From Dentipellis sp. KUC8613 (lineage: Eukaryota > Basidiomycota > Agaricomycetes > Russulales > Hericiaceae): a DNA stretch of 64,000 nt. A model generated the notes under the pieces. That model was not told where the DNA came from. It worked only from the letters and a program-made list of their open reading frames with translations, and did not search any database. Numbering within the stretch: the first letter of the stretch is position 1; each line of letters begins with the position of its first letter. This document shows, piece by piece, positions 34,393 through 44,970 of this stretch. The stretch spans positions 1,122,445 through 1,186,444 of the forward strand of contig NSJX01000003.1 of the NCBI GenBank assembly GCA_002286715.1, written 5' to 3'. A program made the position numbers and the translations under genes.

Positions 34393-37065
34393 ATGTCGCC
34401 CAATTCTTCTGCTGCCATTGACTGGTCCAAGGTCGACGCGCCGACTCTTGTTCTTCAGCGCCATCCGAGCCGGAGATCTATCGTCTACGGCACGAAGGGT
34501 GTCGTATCGTCAACCCAGCCGCTTGCTACGGAGGCTGGACTCGAGATCTTGAGGAAAGGTGGAAACGCCGGTGGGTAATCCTTGTCATGAAGTGTCGCAC
34601 GCGATCTTGAGTATACCTTACAGCCGACGCTGCGGTCGCAACCTCTGCTGCGCTGAACGTCACGGAGCCCAGCTGTTGTGGAATCGGCGGGTGAGTGCAC
34701 CCTCCGCTGGCCGATCTGCCCACGTCGCGTGTCTAAACACGCACCCGCAGTGACGCGTTCTGCCTCTTCTACGACGCCAAGACTAAGACCGTGAAAGCAC
34801 TCAATGGCTCGGGACACTCGCCCAAGAAATTGACCATCGATCACCTCCGGCAGCGCGGAATCACAGGGCACAAGATCCCCGTCACCGATCTCAACTCCGT
34901 GACGGTCCCAGGTGCGTCCTCGCTCTTGGGCGCTGCTGCGCGCGCCCGCTCATGGCCCATGACTCCGGTACTGTACTGTAGGTGCTGCGGCGGCTTGGGT
35001 CGATACTGTGGAGACGTTCGGCAGTGGCAAGGTTAGCCTCGCCGAAGTCCTGGCGCCCGCCATCCGCCTCGCTGAAGAAGGGTACGCCCACAATCGCGTC
35101 GCTCAGAGCGTCGAATCGCTGATTTGATTTCGCTCGCCAGGGTCCCAGTCTCCGAGATCCATAGTCATGCTGTGAGTATTGTTCGATGAAATAAGCGTGC
35201 GAGTCATCGCAGGTTAACACATGCTCACGCGCTCGCTTCGTCCGAATCTAGTGGCAGCGATCTGAGAACCTCATCAAGAACGCGTCGCCGAACGGGGATG
35301 AGATGCTTCTCAATGGCAAGGCGCCGCTCCCAGGGCAGGTCGTGAAATTGCCGAACCTCGGGAAGACGTTCCGGACTTTGGCGGAACAGGGCAAGGATGG
35401 GTTCTACAAGGGCCGCATTGCTGAAGAGATCGTGAAAGTCATTCAGAGTAAGGGGGGCGTCATGGAGTTGGATGATCTTGCAGAGCACAAGACGACTTTC
35501 GTGGAGCCCATTAAGTACACATATGCTGATGAGGTGACGGTGTATGAGGTGGGTTTCTCAAGCAGGAGTACCGAGGGGTCGTCTGACATCAGTTCTTAGT
35601 GCCCTCCTAACGGTCAGGGCATCACCGCCCTTCTGGCCCTTGGGATCCTCGAACAGATCCAAGCCCAGGGCAAGGTCAAGCCACTTTTGGAGATGGAGCA
35701 CAACTCTGTCGAATACCTCCATACCCTTGTTGAGGCAATGCGGTGGGTATTCCCGGCTCCTTGGACTTGATCTTGATTTCTGACGAAACCCCGATGTGCA
35801 GCCTTGCTTTCGCTGGTAAGAAGTCTCGCGGGTAATCTTTGCAAGCTGCCTAACGACGCGTCAACTATTCATTAGACAGTCAATACTACGTGACTGACCC
35901 TGATGTTGTTCACGTGCCCGTTGATGAACTCTTGAGCAAGGTTCGTCCGTCAGCTAGACTATGATGCAACTTGCTGATGTGAGTATCATAGGAATATCTT
36001 GCGAAGAGAGCAGAGCTCTTCGACCCATCCAAGACGAACCCACGGGTCGTGCACGTAGGTAGCTTCCTTGTAGTCCGCTTCCGCTACTAATATCCGTGGT
36101 GCGAAGGGGAACCCCGTGCATTCTTCGGACACCGTATACTTCTCTGGTATGTATACGTTATCCTCACAAGGCTTATCGTTTACGCCTCTGTGATCCAGTG
36201 GTGGATCAATGGGGGAATGCTTGCAGCTACATCCAGAGCAACTACGCTGGTCAGTCGCATTTCCTCCTGAGTTCACTTCCGATGTCTTGACTGTCTCTGC
36301 TTTTGATTAGGTTTCGGGACTGGAGGTCAGTCAAATCGCCGATGTCATTCTACCATCTCCTTAGTATTGTACAGCGATCCCGAAGGGATGCGGGTTTACA
36401 TTGCAGAATCGCGGTTCTGGTTTTGTGCTCGACGAGAGCCACCCGAACGCATTGAAGGTACGGGCAGATGATTGTCTTGATTTTCGGAAAACATATAAAC
36501 AGTACTGTAGGGCGGCAAACGGCCATACCATACCATTATCCCAGCGCTTGCAACTCGCGGGGACGAGCTTTTCCTCTCTTACGGTGTAATGGGAGGATAT
36601 ATGCAGGTTCGTGCCCCGCAGTTCTCCACCATTAGTGCTCCCTCTGACAGGGATGAATAGCCGCAAGGTCATGTCCAAGTCCTCCTGAACATGCTTCGTG
36701 GGTTCGGGCCTCAAGCAGCGCTCGACGCTCCGCGGTTCTGTATCTCCGCAGGCTCGCCGGACAATACCAGCCAGGACGCCGGCGAGCCTGGAGATGTGAA
36801 CAGTGAAGTGAATTTCGAGGATGGAATTCCTCTCGAGACAATCAACGCGCTCAAAGGTACGTGGGCGTCGGCATCCTCTGGCTGCATGCAGCTGACCGTT
36901 CGTCATATAGCCATGGGACACGACGCGCGGTTGGTCACTGGGTACGGTCGGGGTCTGTTCGGGCGTGGACAAATCATTCAGAAGATCAACGATCAGTCTG
37001 GCATTACTGTGTGGGCCGCAGGTTCGGACCCGCGGGGAGATGGTCATGCTGCTGCACAGATCTAA
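34393..37065 (+). CDS. Gamma-glutamyltransferase / acylase family (bacterial-like, N-terminal nucleophile hydrolase)
   Basis: Self-cleaving Ntn hydrolase that transfers or hydrolyses gamma-glutamyl groups, e.g. of glutathione. Seventeen exons: 34393..34570, 34624..34690, 34751..34911, 34982..35081, 35141..35171, 35252..35548, 35600..35742, 35802..35815, 35876..35940, 35992..36054, 36107..36146, 36199..36249, 36311..36325, 36375..36457, 36511..36606, 36661..36856, 36911..37065; 584 aa. Visible: [60 protein letters not shown] with the expected nucleophile Thr at about 382, [11 protein letters not shown] and [11 protein letters not shown]. There is no signal peptide or membrane anchor, unlike classical secreted GGT, and it resembles the YwrD-like group. 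Exons 8 (14 nt) and 13 (15 nt) are microexons. Confidence 0.93.
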
Positions 37066-37128
37066 GATACCCCATGTATTTTATACATATTTCAATCTTT
37101 GTATCAATAACAATGGTGTGGGGTCCGT

Positions 37129-39575
37129 CTAGTAGGAGAATTGGACGTAGCCCCTACATCTCTCGGCTCCGCACAAGCACTCCTTAATACCCTCGGGCAA
37201 GGATTTCATGGACTTCTTGCCCTTCTTTCTGGCGAAGATTTCGGTCGCGCCGGGGTTGTAATCGAGGGTCAGTTCAGTGCGTGCGGGGATGTCTTTGAGA
37301 GCCGTATATGCGAGGTATGGTGCATTGTTCTATGACATTTTAGCAGGTGTTGGGTGGATATTGGAGCGTGGCTACATACCTCCGGGATGGTATCGAAGCA
37401 GACAGGAAACACCTGTATGTTGGGTTCACACGAGTGACTACGAGCAAACAATGTCAAGAAAAGAAGCATCGGCTGTAGGGACAGAACTCACTTGACAAAC
37501 CTACTCCAATTGCCTGTTTCAAATTGAGTATCACGCGACTCGGAAATTGCAAGCGAAAGAACGAGAGCTACCTTCATGATAGGCATCTACTGTGTATAGC
37601 GTGTCCTCGTTGTAATCCTCTTCGTGATTCTCGAACGAATCAAGATCGAAAGCATAGTCACTCTTGCTCATCTTTGCTTCTTCTCGAGAGCTGCAATTAG
37701 ATATGGTAAGAGAAACTTGTGTTTACTGAAATACGGAATGACTGACATTAGCTCCCTTGACGAAAATGAGTATTATCAGCAGGATGATAACAGCGACAGA
37801 AGCAGGAGAAATCACCCGGTGAAACAGCCAATCACTTTACCCGCTGGAATATTTGCTGCTGCTCGGGCCCCCCAGCCACGATCGCGAGTCTTGAAGATTT
37901 CAATGGGAACGTCTCGTGGTCGCTGAACCACCCGATTCGGGCATGTGCTATTGCAGCTGCAATACTGGAAAATTCGTAGTAAGAATGATGAACGGAAATG
38001 TTGTACTAGGGTCACCTTACCTGGTTGCATTCTACGACAGCAGTCCCGCGAGGAAGTCTACCTGTGTACAACCCCTGGAGAGATATGGATTGAGAAGAAC
38101 GGTGACGCATCCGAAAATCGACCGTACCGTGGATGTGTAGGCGAACACTTTGACTCCGTTCTCCATCAGCTCGGACGGTCCCTGACAATCGCAGTCCTGG
38201 GCATTGCCGCATGCGCCCACGCAGGTGCAGCTAACGAAGACGTCGGCGTCAGGCCTATAGAAATCATCAGGGCTGTTGATCCCGAAGTCAGGTTTGTGTA
38301 CAAGATAATATAGGGAGACATAGATACTATGAGTAGCCCCGCTCACGATAGGTAAAATCGTCAGGGAGGTCGGGAAGAGTGCCATCGATGTCATTGACGA
38401 TGGTGATTGGAGCACCTCCTCCGCTTTCCCTGATTGCCCTGTTCCACTTATTCTGGATCAGGTATGCAGGACTGCTTGGGGCGACTGACGGAGCACGGGC
38501 GGGCTTGAGATTGGATGTAGACGGGCGGGGCGGGGGTGGAATTGGAGGCGGAGGCATGGCATTTTGAGACGACGACGGGGCGTAAGATGTTCTGGATGTT
38601 TTGCTGACACGCAGCGACCGTTTCGGCCTGGCATCTCGAGTACCATCTTCTCCGGCTTTGGGATGGCTAGCGAGCTGGGCCTCTATCTCTTCGTCCCAGC
38701 ATGAGTAAGGGTCTTGAGGATGCCCAGATAAGCTCCTCTTTATTTTCTCGGAGCGTGCTTCGGCAAGTTCTGCTGTGTTTCTGCTGTGCAGTGGAGCGAA
38801 TGATAATGGTCGGAGCGAGATGGCTTGCGATTCATCAGCCATGTCGGCGCGCTGGGCTGCCATCCGCTTATTCCAAGGTGCGATGAGGTCCGGAATGCTC
38901 ATCGCTTTCATCCATGTTGTATCTGATCCGTCTCTGCGCTGCCAGTCTTTCCAGCGCACCTGCGTCACCAACTATCGTGTAAGCATCAAAACCCTGGCAG
39001 GGAGGTATAAAACATACTTCATAGCTATCAGAGAGGGCGAAAATAAAATGAATTAGACTCTCCGAACGCCCGAACGAGGGCTTGATTGTAGTATTCAACG
39101 TACCGATGCTCAGAGAGAGGGTCTACATCTTCCCCAACGATGCCATCGACCGGCCATTCGGTGTCTGAGTCTCCCCCGAAATCCTCTTCAGCGGTATCAC
39201 TCGCGTCCCACAGTGGCGAGAGGGCTCTGCGAGCGTTCTTATGCTTCTGTATCGATCTGGGACTGACTTCATACAAGAAACGCACCTGCGGATTCTCGGC
39301 ATCAACACCGAATCGACTACGGCGACTATGCTATGTAAAGTGTGACGTTGTGCAGAAGTGTAAGTAATCCCTTGGGTTCAGGCGCGCCTTGCTAAGACAA
39401 CTAATGCGTCGTGGTTTGAAAAAGAGATGCCAGCGCTGTTGGACGCCGCAGTACGACGGCAGTTTGAAGGGAGGTACGGTCGGGATGATCGCGCCGCATC
39501 GTGGGTCCAACCCTTATCAGCACCATGCAAGGTCAGTTCTGACTTCAACATTTCTGAGTTGTTCAACAAATCCAA
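37129..39575 (-). CDS. clr4: SUV39/Clr4-type histone H3K9 methyltransferase with chromodomain (N-terminal exon uncertain)
   Basis: SET-domain enzyme that writes H3K9 methylation for heterochromatin. Exons: (39575..39402, uncertain), 39330..39286, 39246..39104, 39024..39018, 38971..38328, 38272..38128, 38074..38021, 37964..37816, 37755..37747, 37690..37572, 37513..37492, 37437..37380, 37329..37129; about 589 aa. Order: chromodomain (EWPVDGIVGEDVD, VRWKDWQRRDGSDTTW), a Ser/Pro linker, pre-SET cysteine cluster (CTCVGACGNAQDCDCQ, CSCNSTCPNRVVQ), SET (RGWGARAAANIPAGKVIG, TGELISREEA, WSRFVNHSCEPN, ELTLDYNPG) and post-SET CLCGAERCRGY. Microexons of 7 and 9 nt are needed to complete the chromodomain and GELIS. 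The acceptor of exon 38971 could be 12 nt further on (38959). The start ATG is a guess; the frame from 39330 downward is firm. Confidence 0.85.
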
Positions 39576-39814
39576 TGCTTTATCACAGCCAACCCGATAT
39601 ACAGTCTTTCACACGTCCTTGATCCACGCGATTGTCCTTGCCCTCCCCAATGTGATTCTCCAGATAAAGTTTGAGATTAAAGCATAGAGAATGTAGATAT
39701 ACACAACCGGAATACACCTGAATTTTTTCACGGAGCGAAGAGATGCATGCGGATGTGCAGAGGCAAATTATGAGGAAACGCGATGCGGACGCCAAAACCC
39801 GTTCCTTGAGACAC

Positions 39815-39840
39815 CGTGACGACGCGTGACCATACGTGAC
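39815..39840 (+). repeat. Three CGTGAC hexamers with 10-bp spacing
   Basis: CGTGAC begins at 39815, 39825 and 39835, one helical turn apart, just beyond the transposase stop codon. One inverted copy (GTCACG) lies at 42398 beyond the other side. Possible transposase-binding array (inference). Confidence 0.5.
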
Positions 39841-39846
39841 GATCTG

Positions 39847-42251
39847 TTACTCAAACTCGTCGAACTCGTCTTCGTCTTCATCATCATCCTCGTCCTCATC
39901 CTCATCCCCGTTTTGTTCACTGCTAACGGCTACACTATCCATCTCGTTGACGGCGGACACAGAGGCAGGCTGCCTTTTTGGTTTGCGTGGTCTCTTTGGC
40001 TTCGGGGGTAAATCCTTCTTCTTGCGGCCACCTTCCAGCAGTTGCTCACAAGTCTCTTGCCAGACTTGCACGGCAGCATTATGATCAGCCAGCATTGTCT
40101 GCCATATCCTTTCCAGCTCGACCTTCTCCCGCTTCTTCGATGACCTGCTTGCTTTGCGATTTTGCAAGGCTGACGCAGCGTCCTTAACAAGCTCGGCTTG
40201 TTTCTCGAGTGCTTCGATAAACTCATCTGCTGTCAGGTGCCGACCCTTCCCATCCACGAAAAGGCGAGTTCGATCAGCAGCCTTTCCCTTTCCCTCCTCT
40301 TTCATGTGAAGAGCTTCCTGTAGCTTATCCGCATGAAGATGTTGCAGCACCAGCTGCGCATTTGCGATCTCGAGGGCTGCATCGCGTGTCTCAATGTGTG
40401 TACGAGCTAATTGCAATGCCTTGGTAAGTTCAGTGGATCGTGATTTGATAGCAGAGATGTCTGATTGACTATCGGCAGGTTCGAGAAGGGACCAATCTGG
40501 CTCGGCAAGCGAAGGGGGTTTCTGAAGAACTGGTGCAGTGAGGCGATCTTCCACACGCATGTGGTTCTTTGCGACGAGGAAACTGCCAGATGCAGTCTGT
40601 GAAAGATTGGCATTCAGGATACGTATGCGCTTCGATGGAGAGTCCTCTACTGATGCCCTACGTCTGCGGTGACCGAGCGACGCTGTAGCCCGAGGCTCGG
40701 AGCTGAGAGAGCAAGGTGACAGGGGGATATGATGAACCACATGTGTATCAGGATCCAGATGGTGTGTCGGTACATTGGTTGGTGAAGGGACAGGAAGTGG
40801 TACGTGTGTATCTTCAGCAACATCGAAGTGTGTGCGAGGCTGAGAGCGGAATGCGGTAACAATTGCTTTCACAGGACTTGACATTGATGAGGGATAACCT
40901 CCGGTGTACGATGTTGCCTCACTGGGCTTCATTTGCTCAATGGCAATGACATTCGGATTGAATGGGTAAACTCCGGTCTTCTCGAATGCCGCGCGGATGG
41001 ACTCCTCGGTCATTGCCTCGAGAAATGCATGTCCGAAGACTTGTGCGAAATCTGCTTTGGTGAGTTTGCGTGTGCCGCTACCCTCAAACTTTTGAACAGA
41101 ATCATTATAGAGTGTCTTCAGCCGTGCAAAACAGACGACGTCCAGACCCTGAAGTGCGTGCGTGCAATGTGGTGGGTACCCGAGTATGATAATATTGTTG
41201 TCTTGTGCGTAGCGAAGCAGCTCAGGAGAGTAGTGAGAGCTGTGGCCGTCCATGAGAAGAACCCGAGTTCGTCCTGCCGCTTTTGCGTGTGTTTGGCGGT
41301 TGAAGTCCTTGACCATCCAATTCACTGCAAGCTCGGAGTCCGTCCACCCCTTACTGCTAATTGAAATACTAGGAGCCCACCAGATCTTTGAGGACAGGAA
41401 ACATTGAAGTAGGTAAATACTTACGATGCACTCGAGACATTTCCCTCAATCCATTTTCGCAGGAAATTCTTGCCTTTAAAGATAATTGTGGGGTCAAGTC
41501 GTGTGCCGTCCGCGCAGATGGTTGCAATGACTGTGATATTTTCTCTGTCTCCGCCACCTTGCTTATGTTGTCTCTTTGTCCCTTTCCGCCCAACGACCAT
41601 CTGTTTTGAAAAGCCACCAAGAGGGAATCTGCTCTTGTCCATTCCATAGATAAGCTCCGGGGGGATATCCTTGTCGACACACCATTCCTTAACAAGGTCA
41701 TACCAAGCCGCAACAGCCGTGGGATTCAGAGCTTGTGCTCGTTCATGGGACAGTGGTGAGCACCAGTGCGTGCTGAGCTCGCTGTAGTGTCGGTCAAGGA
41801 AGTTTGACACCCAGTTTGTGCCTACAGTGATATCAGGTTCATTGTCGCTAGCCTCATTGCGAATCAGGGCATTTGCAGATCGAAAAATCTGTATAAATTT
41901 TGTTTAAAATATGATTATGATGAGGCTGATCCAACGTACCTGTTCCCTGCTCAATGGAAAGCCGCGGTCTGCAGATGCAAGGATGGTATCCACAAGAGCT
42001 CGCTCTTTCGCTGGGCTGACCTTTTGCTTCATCACATTGAAAGCTAGGATTGATATCCCACCTTTGATAGCCCGATTCAAGGTATCTTTACTGATACCAT
42101 GCTTGCTTGCAATCATCCGAATCGACTTCCGTTCATCTGGGGGCTTTGGCCGTTCTTCATCATATTCAAGGAGGGCGTCCTGCAGTTTTCTGTGCTTGGC
42201 GTGAAATATTTTGAGACTCTTCTTTCGCTGTGATTCAGCATGTCTAACCAT
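39847..42251 (-). CDS. pogo-like transposase (HTH + DDD catalytic domain), apparently intact
   Basis: Three exons: 42251..41940, 41888..41425, 41368..39847; 765 aa. The N-terminal part holds a psq/CENP-B type helix-turn-helix (RKSIRMIASKHGISKDTL). The catalytic core has YGMDKSRFPLGG (first Asp), LLMDGHSSHYSPEL (second) and GYPPHCTHALQGLD (third), the DDD pattern of pogo/Fot elements. The C-terminal 250 residues are a charged coiled-coil-like region ending in a Glu/Asp run. Introns are 51 and 56 bp with good signals; no frameshift or stop breaks the gene, so the copy may be recent or still active. A host-domesticated gene is the alternative; terminal repeats and copy number would decide. Confidence 0.85.
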
Positions 42252-42987
42252 GGCGGAAGGGGCAGGGTTGAACGAGAGAGTCAGTGTCGACAGTAGGCAA
42301 CGAGACGGTCAACTTGCCGCCGATTCAACACTAACAGAGGCGGCGAAGTCGGCGAAGTCACTGTATGCCTATTTCGGCTCGTACACTGAGCCTCGATGTC
42401 ACGCTTTGTGAAAAGCCTCGTATTGTAAGCTCATCTATAGCTAGAATGCTGATAGATTTTCGAGCATATATGTGAAATGCCTCTCCGGAGCAGCAGTCAT
42501 TTTCTGAGGATTTTTAGGCATTGATTACAGTGAGAATGCCCTATCTCAAAGATGTGCTTCTCTCAATTTGGCCGCGACTCAGGGTACACGATGTCACCCA
42601 GCTCGACCCTCTAGCTCTACGGTCTCGAAAATTTCAGACAATGTTCTCGTAGTCTACATGAACATTGCTTCAAATTCTCAAATTTTTCCACAGCGGGATG
42701 GTGGTTTTATTTCGGGCTGTATCAAGGACGTGTGCTGGATCAAGGACGTGTGAAAGACTGTATCGCGCTATAATTTCTTGAATTGAACGTGCTTGTTCAA
42801 CTGTCTTATACTTCTGGGACGGGCGACGAGTTCGGTTAGTGGCATAGGGCGCGGGGCCATTACATGCCCCAATGTCTTCGTAGTAAGTAGCCAAGAACTG
42901 ATTGCATTAGGAGAGGTATGCTAAGTCTACTTATTGTAAATGAGATAGTACCGTACGACCAGCTAGATGGAAATAAATAGTGCAGCT
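42252..42987. other. Region between transposase and PP2C gene
   Basis: 736 bp. Contains the transposase 5' flank with a tandem GGCGAAGTC pair at 42342-42359, the probable element end, and an 18-bp tandem at 42721. No coding frame. Confidence 0.5.
42721..42752 (+). repeat. Short tandem repeat, 18-bp unit
   Basis: ATCAAGGACGTGTG occurs at 42721 and again at 42739, separated by CTGG. Confidence 0.6.
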
Positions 42988-44694
42988 TTACATCCTCTTC
43001 TGTCGCTCAGTACCAACTGAACACCGGAGCAATCAGTAGACGACAATGTCAAAGACGCGAAAAGTATACTTACCCATTTGTCTTTGACGATATTCCCGCA
43101 GGTCTTTTGTGCGATCCGGGCCACGTACCTTCCCCCATCCTGCCAAAGGGACCACCAGGGCCGTCATATTGTCGTCGCTGCCCATCTCTTCGGCAAAAGA
43201 CAGGATGCGTTCTGCAGCGCGTTTAGGGTCGGGTGCGCTGCGGGCCAGGTCTACAACCTCATCATCTGAAACAACTGAAGAGACACCATCGGTGACAAAC
43301 ACCATGAAAGCCCATCGATCACCTAAAGAATAGTCAGTCTGGTTATGTATGTGTGCACAGCTTCGTCATGGATCTAACCTTCTAAAATACGAGTTCGGAC
43401 TTCTGGCTCGGGAGTGACGCCGAACGGCTTCCACTTCAAGTCCCCAAGACTGTGGGTATTCGGTTCAGTAACAGCAGTGATACCAGGAGGGAAATCTCAC
43501 CTTCTAGTATTCTGCAACGCTCCCATCCACCTATAATTTGTCAGAAAGACTCAAGAGCATTGAGAATGTGGCTACACACCGTGCATCCCCGAACGAGTCT
43601 GTGATGAGCCCAGTACCCATCATCCGCCTCAATCTTTGCGATTCAATACGAGCCTCCGCTCGGTGGTTCTCAGTCATAGCTAGGACGCGACCACGATCCG
43701 TCGCGCATAATAAGATACGGGTATCACTACTGGATTCGTCAGATAAAATGCAACCTAAATGAATAGGAAAAGGTGAGAACCTACCCAACATGAGCTATAG
43801 TCAACGCTATCCTTTGCGACGCGAAGAAGGGAGTGGAAGGGGAATCTAGAGAGTGCAAAAGCGCGACGGACGCGGTTGCACCACACGTTCTCGCCGCCGG
43901 CTCTGATGATAAGTTCCTGTCCACCTACGAAACAACTGTGAACGACAGCTCGTAGAGGATTGTTGTAAGTCACGCACTTGGAAAAATGTCAGAGTAGCGC
44001 GCGCAGTAAGATCCATCTCTTGCTGAGCCTCAGGCCCGCCCATTACCCAGGGTGCCAGAGGCCCACCCCGGAAGCGTTTAAAGTAGCCACCGAGCTCTTT
44101 TATCCATGCGTACATTTCGGGTATCTGTTCCTTGGTCGCAGACTCGAAGAGACCATGCAGTTCCTGACGCAGGTATTGGGAGACAGTCGAACCACCATGG
44201 CTGCCGTAAGACTAATTGAGAGAGATGATAGAATGAGATGAAATGTAAGGACAAACCCATCATAGATGCCAATCATCACTGCTTGACTGGCGAACGGCTC
44301 GCCGACGGCCTTAGGATCCCAGTCGATGCCATGCTCCCTCTTTACACTGAGACGCAATTCCTCGGGGTTTAGAGACAAAGTTGCGAATGAATGGAAATCT
44401 TCTTGGTGTCTGTTGTGGTCGAATGTAAACTTGTGAAGCCGTGCACCAAAAGATCATGACGCACTCTCGTTCTCCACGAGACACGGCAACACCGATCACC
44501 TTTGGCGAGGAGAGAGGCACCCGAATGATTCCTCCTGCTGTCATGGTCAGCGAAGATCCCCGACGGTGAGTCAAGGACACCGTACCGGGAGTCGAGCAGC
44601 GTACATAGTCATGATACGCTGCTACAGCGAGACGCGACGTGCAGCGAGATGGACGGAGAAGAGGGCTAGTAGGGCATCGGATCCGGAGGGCCAT
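42988..44694 (-). CDS. PP2C-type protein phosphatase, probably mitochondrial (Ptc6-like)
   Basis: Mn/Mg-dependent Ser/Thr phosphatase. Nine exons: 44694..44465, 44409..44257, 44200..43978, 43924..43785, 43729..43580, 43530..43501, 43449..43379, 43322..43074, 43016..42988; 424 aa. An Arg-rich, acid-poor N-terminus (about 40 residues) looks like a presequence. Motifs: IGIYDGHGGSTVS with the metal Asp at 127, CGATASVALLHS, IALTIAHVG followed by SDTRILL, RWMGALQNTRSLGD, FMVFVTDGVSSVVSD and EEMGSDDNMTALVV. Motif 5 reads HVG-SDTR rather than the common HVGDSR; this depends on the acceptor chosen for the intron 43730..43784. The end MVGTERQKRM requires the small last exon; without it the protein would end about 14 residues after 43074. 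Confidence 0.88.
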
Positions 44695-44970
44695 TGACAA
44701 GACGTTCGGACAGGCAGGACGGCCAACAGCATTTCCCGGACGCGAAGGAGGGCGAGGGACAAGTGAGGCCTACGACTGGCCTACGCACTTTGTGAGCCTG
44801 CCGATGCCGCTTCGGAGCGGTGATTGCAGTCGACAGCCGTTCCTGCCTTCAAGTTGCCACCGCCGGCCCGGCCCTCTTCGAGTCCTCCACCTGCTCCTCC
44901 GACTCCGGGTCTCTCGGCACGCTGAACCTATACTTTGTACCTCGGCAGATGCTGATAGGGTGAATTCAAC
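44695..44970. promoter_or_regulatory. Divergent promoter PP2C / VPS20
   Basis: 276 bp between head-to-head start codons, C/T-rich towards VPS20. No TATA box recognised. Confidence 0.4.

Larger units (their letters stand above)
39602..42363 (-). mobile_element. pogo-like (Tc1/mariner superfamily) DNA transposon
   Basis: Contains one intact transposase gene (39847..42251). The ends are tentative: TACAGT at 39600 and, inverted, ACTGTA at 42360 would give a 2.76-kb element with TA target duplications, but only the first few bases match as inverted repeats. An alternative left end near 39811, where GTGACGACGCG resembles the inverted GTGACTTCGCC before 42363, lacks a TA. Subterminal CGTGAC repeats lie at 39815-39840. 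Confidence 0.6.

Noticed and set aside
36361..37047. 228-aa open frame on the - strand
   Set aside because: Lies across several verified exons and introns of the gamma-glutamyltransferase gene and shows no domain; antisense shadow.
31561..37065. MFS exporter plus GGT as part of a secondary-metabolite (e.g. gliotoxin-like) cluster
   Set aside because: No NRPS, PKS, terpene synthase, P450 or methyltransferase of the right type nearby; the neighbours are WRAP73 and an H3K9 methyltransferase.
39402..39575. Separate small gene instead of a 5' exon of the methyltransferase
   Set aside because: It has an ATG and joins in phase through a weak GTTGTC donor to the next exon, so I list it as an uncertain first exon rather than a gene; 5' RACE would settle it.
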